A stretch of DNA of 64,000 nucleotides from Cladorhizidae sp. MBARI D1340-BT2 (lineage: Eukaryota > Porifera > Demospongiae > Poecilosclerida > Cladorhizidae). The DNA lies in the NCBI GenBank assembly GCA_028752905.1, contig JAQNBH010000009.1, positions 27,991,312 through 28,055,311 of the forward strand, written 5' to 3'. The translations under genes were made by a program, and so were the position numbers. Below the pieces are notes generated by a model. That model worked only from the letters and a program-made list of their open reading frames with translations, ran no database searches and was not told the DNA's origin. The stretch's first letter is position 1. The number at the start of each line of letters is the position of its first letter. Below, piece by piece: positions 56,016 to 64,000 of this stretch.

Positions 56016-56335
56016 CAAGGTCAAACTCAAACCTCCAATCTGCACTCTCAAAACCAAGAATTTGGTAATAACAGTAAGTTGCTCAATCTAGGATTGATCA
56101 TAGAATTTCTACTCAATAGAACAGGTAAAAGTTGCTCATTCTGGCAAGAAACCTTGGATCCAAGGTTTGCGCACACTATCCTTGGATCGCGCTAGGTCAA
56201 ACTCAAACCTCAATCTGCACTCTCAAAACCAAGAATGTTAATAGGAGCAGTAAAAGTTGCTCAATTCTAGGATTTATCATAGAATTTGTAGCTCTAGAAA
56301 CAGGTAAAAGTTGCTCATTCTGACAAGATAGTTGC
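55975..56335. repeat. about 175-bp tandem duplication inside the left end
   Basis: 55975-56150 and 56160-56335 share GGTCAAACTCAAACCTC, CAATCTGCACTCTCAAAACC, CATAGAATTT and GGTAAAAGTTGCTCATTCTG in the same order. Confidence 0.8.
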
Positions 56336-56404
56336 ATTCCATAAAGGCCAAATCTTGTACATACAAAATTCGTACAAAATTCATAACCGAGTAGTCCAAT
56401 TCAG

Positions 56405-59400
56405 TTAGCAATTAATACATGTCCAATCCATATCTTCTGATCGAAATACAACTCTGGGAATCTTGATGCACTTGTCATGGTACCACTCCCCACATTTTGA
56501 ACATTCTGCCATCCTACTTTTGTTCCATGGCATTCGGCAGACGCAGAAGAGTTCGATTGTTTGAAATGGTTCGATTGCCGGAGAGAGGTTTGTAACAGTT
56601 TTACCAGGAAAAGGTAGCATTTTACGTGACTCGAAACAATTTACGAGGTGACATCTCATTTTGGAGATATCCTTGGCTGGATCTTCACCATAACAGAGGG
56701 CTACTGCACAAGCAATAGCAAAAACTCCACAGTCATTACCATTGGTCTGCTGCTGAATGTTCATAAACCTTGCTGTGATCGTTTTATTCCTTGAAAATAC
56801 AAGTGCAGCTATCTGTTCAGAAGTTGATTGAGGCAAACGATTGTAAAGACTATCATATACCTTAACTTCACTATTATCTTCCTTGCTCAGCTCAATGCAG
56901 ATCCAGTGGTTGTTTTGACTGTTCAAAATCTAGACTGCATGACTCTGAATAACGTCAGTGCTAAGATTAGAGACCACAGTAGTAGCTTGCAATCTTTTGA
57001 TGGAGAGAAATACTTTTTTTAGAAGTTTCTGAGAGGCATACATATGGGAATCCACTAACCAGTCCATTAAGAATCATGTCACGATCTTCTTTATACAACA
57101 CTAGGTCTGGGATCCACATTGGTGGGACTGGTATATCAGGGTAGTGATCAACAATAACTAGTCCAGGCTTTCTATCATCACTGACAGAACTATCTACAAG
57201 TTCAACATCATCAAAAAAAAATAGGTCTTTAGTAGCTCTACTGACAGTACCACCCACAACACTACTATCAGGCTACTTACAGAACTACCTACAAGTTTGA
57301 CATCATCGACAACTTTTTTTCCACAGGTAAGCCAGTAGCTCTGGTGATGGCACTACCCACAAACAACACCATCATGGAATCCTTTCTTGTCACTGTTAAA
57401 GCAAGGTAATCCAGTATGACATCTTTTGGTGCACAACTTTCTGGCTTTCTTACAAGAGCAATGAGAGTTTTTGCATCCACCTTTGCAACCACATGAGTTA
57501 CCATAATAGGCATTCTTAGGGTTAAAGAGCAGTGCAGTTTCTCGTAGAGACAAAAAGGATTCCATTTTCCAGTCATTTGGTGAAAGCTCGACTTTGCCAG
57601 AATACCGCTCAAGTTGTCCATCATAAGCACAGTTTTTCAATACCCCATATTGACAACGTAGGCGATACACAGGTCTCTTGGTACCAGAGACAACAACTAT
57701 TACACATGGTATCCATCGAAAATCAGTTGATGCTCTGTCGATTCGTGGGATTTGAATGCTGACTAAATCCCCAACAGCAAATGATTCAACAGCATGGCGT
57801 TTCCGTTTACTGTATTGTTTCACCATTCTTTCAGCATTCAATCGATAGTTTCTATCAGCTTCCTTTCTTCGTTTGCTATGCTTTTGGCTTGTTGCTAATG
57901 GAGTACCTGAAGAAATATTTTTAATAAAATGTTTATTACATCATCAAAATGTTATATAATGGGATTGCGAAAAGTAATTTACTTGTGTTTTCACTCTCAA
58001 GTCTCAACACAAGGAAAGCTCTGTGCAATGTTTATTTGGTATTATAATAGAATGTCTAAAATTGTTTTACTCTCCATTTACTGACCCTGGATTAGAAATA
58101 TTAAAAGGTCTAAAATTGTTTTACTTTGCTTATTTTTGATATCACTCTCTGTGCAATGAGGTTCACTACAGTGATGGTGAGGAGTGTTCAGCAGAGCTTG
58201 GATCATCTGAACAAGGTAGAGGAGTAGAACTTTTGTCTGCTGATACATGTTCCATTGGCTCAGTTTCATTGATCAAGTCTGCGATATCTTCCTCCATTAC
58301 TGATCCTAGATTAGTACCTGGAAATACACCGCTACGTGGTGGTTGTCCGTATCCCAATTCGTATGGAGTACACTTCATGGTTTCATGAACACATGTATTC
58401 AGTTGATCTAGTAGTATACACATACACACCAAAAAAAGCAGAGATGACCAAGTATGTGAAGTTCATGCTGCCATCAGGATGCCAGTATTAGGCATATTAG
58501 TATTACAATGGCTGTACTAAACACTCATCTATAACCTATCAATCACCATTACCATGAAAAGTTCAGCTAGATTACATATTTATGGTATCTTCTTTTATAG
58601 TATCATACAGTCACCAATTATAGTTGTTTATGAATCACTATTGTTTATGAAACAATATTATGAAAATCAAACATACACTGAATTTCTGGTAACCAATGTG
58701 ACCATTCCATATCACATTCATTCTGTTCAAACCGACATGCAAGAAGTTCTTCAACTTTAGCATTTGCACGTTCCACTAGACCCTGTGATTGAGGGTGTCT
58801 TGGTCGACCGTTTATGATGGTGGCTTTCCCCGGCCAGGTCTTCACCAGTTTGTCTATGATATGATTGACAAATTCTCTTCCGTTATCAGATTGGAATATC
58901 TATACATAGGAACACTCAAGCATGCTGTAACCATTAATAATCAATTATGGGTCACACAAACCTTGGGAACACCGAAATATGCAAAAACACGACTGGACAA
59001 GTTTTTAGCCACCTCAATTGCACTCTTGTGCTCAAGAGCAAACAGTACATGGAATTTGGACCAATGATCCATGTAGTGGCCAATCCAGTTATGGCGGTCG
59101 TCTGGTCTATGTCGCATGTCAATCAAATCCACCTAAATAAGACGATGCTAAATACCAACATATTTTGTACTAATAATATTACCTGTCCTCGAGTCATAAA
59201 CCCAGAAGAAATGATAGGTTTAAGTGTGGCACTGTTGGTTTGTGGCTTCTGAAGGTTAATCACACTACATAATTGAACGTACTTCTCCACAACAGATCTT
59301 GGTAGACACGCATAGTTCGAAGAAATCTAGAGGGAGTATGGTGAAGACAGAGAATTGAATTACCTTTGATAACCAAAACAGATCACTATTATAAAATTTC

Positions 59401-60744
59401 GCTGGTTGTTTACCACATACTAAAACAACAGGATTAACCCATGGGTAATTAGATATTCACATTAAAACGCTGAGAGGTGGATGCTTGCTGTATCTAGTGG
59501 ATGAAACGGACAATGTAAATCTAAATGCACACACCCATGTTTTTGCTACTATTAGAAGGATGTAGGTCAAACCGATATAAAATAGGAAATAGGTGAAACA
59601 TAAGGATTCATAACATCCAAACGTCAACATACTTCATATCGAGTGTTTTATGTTGTGTCCAAAATGTAACTTGCTGTGTGTTCCAATTTTTCAATAAAAG
59701 TGAATTGGAGGTTACTACTACAATAGTAGTGTTTTACTCATATGCTGCGCTGCACTGTCCTTGGACTCAATTGAATTTGGATATGACAAATTGTATGTTT
59801 GCACTTACCAAAACCATATAAAAGTTAGAGATAGCAACCTTATGTCAGGACCTCAATTCAAATATTCATGGTCACCTGATTAAAAACATTTTATGGTTGA
59901 CATGAGCTATACCCATATTATGCACAGCTTATATAACTGACAGTCAGTCACAATTTTCAACTCATGTGCAATCTTTAGGTGTTCAACCAGTAGAGCTACA
60001 CTGTACCTACAATAGTTGAGTGCCAAAATGAGAGCATGCATCAAGGGCCAAACACAAGATCACATGCATAGAATCTGTTTTTATATAGAAATGATAGACA
60101 TTCTGTACCTCGGCTAGAGCCTTTTATAGCCCATAATTATGACCTTGAACATCACAGTGCACTCTATTCAAAATAGTATGAAACTTTTCAATGTAAGCCA
60201 TGCTCCGATAATGACCAAGGATGGAGGAGTCATTCTCATCCTGAAAAAAAGATTAGATTAAAATGACACCGTATAACTGCGATTTAGTAAAGCGTCTGGC
60301 TCATGAAGCGAATGGCTACTGGATTTCAATCAATTAAACAAAGTTTTGTCTTTGTTATTATCATCCATGCCTATAGATTGGCACTTGACTTGTGGCTTTA
60401 AACTTATAAAATAAGGAGACCTGTCTAACAACAAAATATGTCTCACTAAATATATCACTGGCTATTATGGGTTTAATCACCTTTTTCTTTGCTGGTATAC
60501 AAAGTACATCCTTAAGCCCAAGAGCAAGGTACTCCAAAAGTTAAAAACATTTTTGTTTCACCCAAAAATTGAATTTAGGATCACTGTTCGCCATCTCCCC
60601 TTTCAGAAATTTGACAACAGCTTGTCCCTTTGTTCTTGATATGGTTTTGCTTCCAAGGTTCCTTCCAGAAAGAAAGGTTTGCTGAACATTAATCATCATA
60701 GGCATTCTCTCCTTCCATTTCTCCTTCCTACAACCTCTTCCCAT
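56405..60744 (-). pseudogene. Ginger-like transposase: integrase, CXC, Ulp1 protease, PHD finger
   Basis: Exons 60744-60481, 60240-60109, 59326-59183, 59132-58962, 58899-58677, 58407 to about 58142, and 57906-56405. All have GT-AG borders and consistent phases through exon 6; introns are 240, 782, 50, 62 and 269 bp. Domains: KFNFWVKQKCF (exon 1), zinc domain HCDVQGH (exon 2) and SSNYACLPRSVVEKYVQLCS (exon 3). The three catalytic acids are VDLIDMRH, QSDNGREF and GLVERAN (exons 4-5). A basic C-terminal domain, GDLVSIQIPRIDRASTDFR, precedes a CXC cysteine array, CGCKGGCKNSHCSCKK. In Ulp1, the His (NNHWICIE), Asp (VYDSLY) and Cys (GNDCGVFAIA) are all present. The PHD finger reads CVC, CSKC, WYHDKC, CINC. 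Lesions: TAA in exons 1 and 2, TAG at 56930-56932, and frameshifts near 57060 and 57353. The integrase core resembles KRBA2/SCAND3-type host proteins from memory. Confidence 0.8.
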
Positions 60745-60792
60745 GTGGGAGCAAACTTGTTTTGATCTAATTGGTGATCAGGTATTGGCTTT

Positions 60793-60842
60793 CGCGATCC
60801 TAGGATTGAGCAAATTCCAGGTTTGCGGGTAACATATATATT
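60793..60842 (-). repeat. right terminal inverted repeat of lineage 2
   Basis: 60793-60827 is the exact reverse complement of 55981-56015. Confidence 0.85.
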
Positions 60843-60880
60843 GTAATTGGCGAGATGCAACAATTGCCTTCAAGCAGTAT

Positions 60881-61875
60881 ATAGAAAGGCAGTGCCACAA
60901 GTGTTCTGTGGAGTAGTACTGACACAATGGTCCGGGCATTGTGGTAATAAATATTATTAACCCTGTGCATTTATACTTTGAGACATCAGCAAAACGTTGT
61001 CTCAATGTTTACAAAAATGCCTATTATCATATTTTTTTATAAAATATAATACTCTCTTGCTTTATGGTTAGTATAGGTAGATCTTCATTATCTTTCATGC
61101 AATTAAAGATAGTTCTTGTAGCATTGGTTGCACATATCACAAGAATCAATATTTGCATAATACTTACAGGTCCCCAGCATCCTTCTCTGTATACTCAAGT
61201 CATTATTCTCAATAGCTCATCCAAACACTGATGACGGATGTAGTGTTCTATTTTTTACAAGCTAACATGCTGATTTTTTTATTTTTTTACTGCATATATC
61301 TTGGAATCATCTTCCCTCATAAACTTCAGCAACTTATAAGAATTCCTATCACTATGGTCGTTGTGGCTGCTGATTCCAAATCCCTGTCTTGGAAAGAATT
61401 CGAGGAATGATGGTTTAGTAGCCATTGCTAAGAACTGCTAAGCATCTCACTTAAATTGCGTGTTGTTGTGCAGGTAGCTAATACTACACAGAATGCTTGT
61501 GATACTGCATCTGTTTATGCTGCTTGTAGGAAACTATTGCATATTTCCATATACATAACTACAAGTAATAATTACCTACCTGACTGTATGCTTGCATAAA
61601 GATATAAATATTATCCAGTTAGCAATTCCATTCTTATTTACAGAGCATTAGAGATTCAAGCCTTCATGGACTATCCTTGTCACAACTGTCAAGCAAAGAT
61701 AACAGGGCACTCGATCTTCAAAATTAAGCCACTGCTACGAAAGGAACTAAGTCGTCTGGAATGATCCTAACACTGTCTTTTTCAAAAAGGTTGCTTGGGC
61801 AAAAAATTTAACTTGGTTGTGAGGCTCGTTATGGAAAGGCAAGGATCCAGATCTAGTAGAAGCACTAGAAACATG
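60881..61875. other. unassigned region
   Basis: No gene or strong repeat recognised. Confidence 0.4.
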
Positions 61876-61879
61876 TTAA

Positions 61880-63960
61880 CCCACTCACTGTCACAAGCGT
61901 ATATATACGCAAAAAGTTGTTGATCAAATTTTAAAAAACATAAAAAATCGATCGTACCGTTCACAGACACATAATTATACGTTAAAAGTTAGCACCCTAC
62001 GATCGTACAGAATATAAAGGCAATAGACGTTCGGTAACTAGGGTAGTATTATTGAAAAGTCGGACCCACTCAGAATTTCAAATCGGGTTGAAGATGGCAG
62101 TTGGACTGTCCTTGGATAAAGTTATTTCTCAGGTTTAGGGCGACAATTTTGGACTTTCTGAGGATGAAAGCAGTGATCAAGAAGGCGCTGGCATCTCATC
62201 CTACCTTGGCCAGAGCTGTGTTGACCCTGAATTTCTTCTATCGCTTGGCAGAATAGTTGCTGATGACCTACCTTCAAGGAAGCGTAGCGCTTTCACTTGA
62301 GGTGACGATCTAGATGGAGATGAGAATACCAGCGATGAAGAAGGTATTTACAGTCAGTTTAGCTACAGTTTAGCTATAGCTAGTTTTGTTGTTAGCAAAG
62401 CAGAGCATGGATCTACAATGCTCTTTTAGTTTCGTTGTTGCGGTAGTCCGCGTTAAAATTATTTGATGCCAATTTCTTATCCCCTTCAGATTTGATGCAT
62501 GAAGCGATGGATTGGGCAGCTGATAGAGCTTCATCAACTCTGACACAATCTATTGTTGCTAGCCCTCATATTACTGTGGTGGCTGCTTCATCACCTTCTC
62601 CATTGTTCCTCCAGTATCTGCAACACTAGGTTCTATAACCTCTGCATCAGGTTCTATGACTTATGTGACATCTGTAGTCACTCCTATACTTCTATTTCCA
62701 ACATCATCATTGTCTGTTCCATCATCATGCCCTCCTTTATTTTTACCCTTGTACTCTGTGTCCTCTTCTAGTGAAGTATGCACTCCTTCACGACCAGTTG
62801 TTCAGCTTAGTCATAGCACTAGGAGTGTTCGTCATGCTCGAGTTAGTCAGAGTAGTGGTAGTGAAATAGCTTCTAGTGCTTCAAGTTCTGCTCTGCCTTT
62901 AGCTAGTCCTCTTTTTCTTTCTGGAACTTCACCTACCAGCATTTCTTTAGCTCCGTCTCTTGCTTCTTCTACTGTGTCCTCAGCTAGTACCTTTGATAGT
63001 CCCTCCTCTAATTCTCCAGAAGAGGGTGTTTGCGTATATGGTTGAGGCATGCATTCCCGAACAGCTATGTTCTAGACTCTCATGTCCACAGAGCAGATCA
63101 CCTTGCCAGGGGTTACAGGAAGAGAGATTTTTTGACCTTCCGGTTGGAGCTAGCTAAGGAACTAGTGGTATGCTTCTGCTCACGTCAGCATGCTGGCCGT
63201 CCTCGCTCAGTTCATAACGAGCGTCTAGACCGGCTGAACACCACGCTTGGCATTAGTCAGCACTAACTGAAAAATAGCAGTGGTGTATTGTCTGTGTAGC
63301 AGTTGGAAATGTCTGGAATCTCAAACGACCATGAGATCACTTATTTGCCTTCACTGCAAAGTACCACTGTGTGTCACAAAGAGGGACTGTTTTTTCAAGT
63401 ACCACACCATGGTAGACTTCGTAGTTTCCTAGTTTTTGCTTCACTTTTTTAAATTTTTACTTTCTATGGTATTTCCATTTTTCTCTCTGTTCTATGTGTG
63501 TGCTAGATGGCTGTTGTTTTGTATATGCATGTTTTTGTTGCTATTGTTGTCCTGTTATGGGAAGAAGAAGATGTAATAAAAAATTGTTCATACAACACCA
63601 ACATGTTAACAATATCTTCATCAGAAAATAAATATTAAAAAATGAAAAATATATGTTATGCAAGTTTTGTGAATACAATGAGTGTGTGCATATATATATA
63701 ATATATATAATACACATGTTGGCATATTGCATATTGAAGTAAGAGCTTTTCATTAGGCTGTAATTAATTACATAATGATATTCATCATTTGTGGTCATTG
63801 CTTAGCAACCTAAAGTTGACCACAATGTTTGTCAACACCAATGCTATCCCATCAACCATGGTTGCTAGGGACTTCAGTGCATTCCTGATTTAATATTGAT
63901 TTTTATTTGCACCCGAGTCCAATAAATAAAAAAAGCTGCCTAAACCTGACGGTGAATGGG
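61880..63960 (+). mobile_element. piggyBac deletion derivative with TTAA duplication
   Basis: Ends CCCACTCACTGTCA (61880) and TGACGGTGAATGGG (63960) are inverted repeats flanked by TTAA at 61876-61879 and 63961-63964, the canonical piggyBac target site. The 2081-bp body keeps the start and end of a transposase gene but not its catalytic core. Confidence 0.92.
62093..63420 (+). pseudogene. piggyBac transposase N- and C-terminal remnants
   Basis: Starts at ATG 62093 (MAVGLSLDKVISQV, then TAG). An acidic N-terminus follows (GLSEDESSDQEGAG; DDLDGDENTSDEE), ending at a donor-like gtattt near 62345. After an acceptor (ccttcag, about 62490) come LMHEAMDWAADR and a Ser/Thr/Pro-rich low-complexity stretch (62656-63045). 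The C-terminal part has DHLARGYRKRDFLTFRLELA and, in another frame at 63310-63410, the cross-brace zinc finger CLHCKVPLCV, DCFFKYH. The DDD catalytic domain is absent, so the copy could only move in trans. Confidence 0.72.
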
Positions 63961-63982
63961 TTAAGCAATATTGCCAGCCATA

Positions 63983-64000
63983 TTAACCCTTTCACCGTCG
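63983..64000. mobile_element. end of another piggyBac element, cut by the window
   Basis: TTAA (63983-63986) followed by CCCTTTCACCGTCG, the same kind of terminus as the preceding element, 18 bp beyond its right TTAA. Confidence 0.7.

Larger units (their letters stand above)
55930..60880 (-). mobile_element. Ginger-like DNA transposon, lineage 2 (integrase + CXC + Ulp1 + PHD)
   Basis: A multi-exon transposase gene on the minus strand lies between inverted repeats. The cores at 55981-56015 and 60793-60827 are identical over 35 bp in opposite orientation, with weaker similarity continuing outward (a TATATATG word and beyond). No RT, Gag or LTR is present. Gypsy-like integrase joined to a Ulp1 protease and flanked by inverted repeats is the published definition of Ginger1. 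No CCGG/CCGT-type target duplication was found because the outer ends are unclear. It is better preserved than the relative at 2.4-8.4 kb. Confidence 0.82.

Noticed and set aside
1..64000. Operons, bacterial promoters, rRNA or tRNA genes
   Set aside because: None found; spliced genes, LTRs and eukaryotic transposon families point to an animal nuclear genome.

Overview
The window is AT-rich animal DNA. It has spliced genes with GT-AG introns, some only 50-60 bp, many minisatellites, and a very high density of decayed transposable elements. No bacterial operon, rRNA, tRNA or CRISPR array was found. The short introns, the TAGCTAGC-rich satellite and the mix of element families (Ginger-like, INT-before-RT gypsy, DIRS-like, hAT, piggyBac) fit a basal metazoan such as a demosponge; that assignment is inference only. 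Almost nothing here is an intact host gene. The clear exception is a partial spliced gene with a tandemly repeated coiled-coil exon at 53.3-54.8 kb.

Left part (1-20.7 kb). A minus-strand gypsy-type gag remnant and its LTR occupy 1-1640. A decayed multi-exon Ginger-like element (integrase, GPY/F motif, Ulp1 protease, PHD finger) lies on the minus strand at 2.37-8.35 kb. Next come pseudogene fragments of an FTSJ3/Spb1-type rRNA methyltransferase (11.2-11.6 kb), a pogo-like DDE transposase (12.3-12.8 kb), an IS630/Tc1-like transposase (14.4-16.0 kb), a LINE with endonuclease and RT (16.2-18.0 kb), and a CobW/ZNG1-family GTPase that keeps its CxCC motif (18.26-18.8 kb).

Middle (20.9-32.8 kb). 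Two LTR retrotransposons sit almost side by side, at 20887-25623 (TSD gtgtc) and 26236-31974 (TSD catga). Both carry integrase upstream of reverse transcriptase, the Gmr1-like order, and each has lost its integrase catalytic core through a different deletion. The second element landed inside a 32-bp minisatellite and split it. A 962-bp hAT derivative with an 8-bp TSD then landed inside that element's 5' LTR. The order of events can therefore be read directly: minisatellite, then LTR element, then hAT.

Right part (32.8-64 kb). Satellites and foldback repeats are followed by a TTF/ZMYM-type hAT (40.9-44.0 kb), a piggyBac transposase (44.4-46.3 kb), a tyrosine-recombinase (DIRS-like) retroelement (48.7-50.35 kb) and the coiled-coil gene. 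A second Ginger-like element (about 55.93-60.88 kb) has seven recognisable exons whose phases agree through exon 6. It encodes integrase, CXC, Ulp1 and PHD modules between perfect 35-bp inverted repeats. Last come a piggyBac deletion derivative (61880-63960, TTAA TSD) and the first bases of another piggyBac end at the window edge.

Most interesting biologically are the two diverged Ginger-like elements. They share an integrase-Ulp1-PHD architecture, but one has an extra CXC cysteine domain and the other has an extra intron exactly inside the Ulp1 domain. All calls were made by eye from translated motifs; no database search was run.
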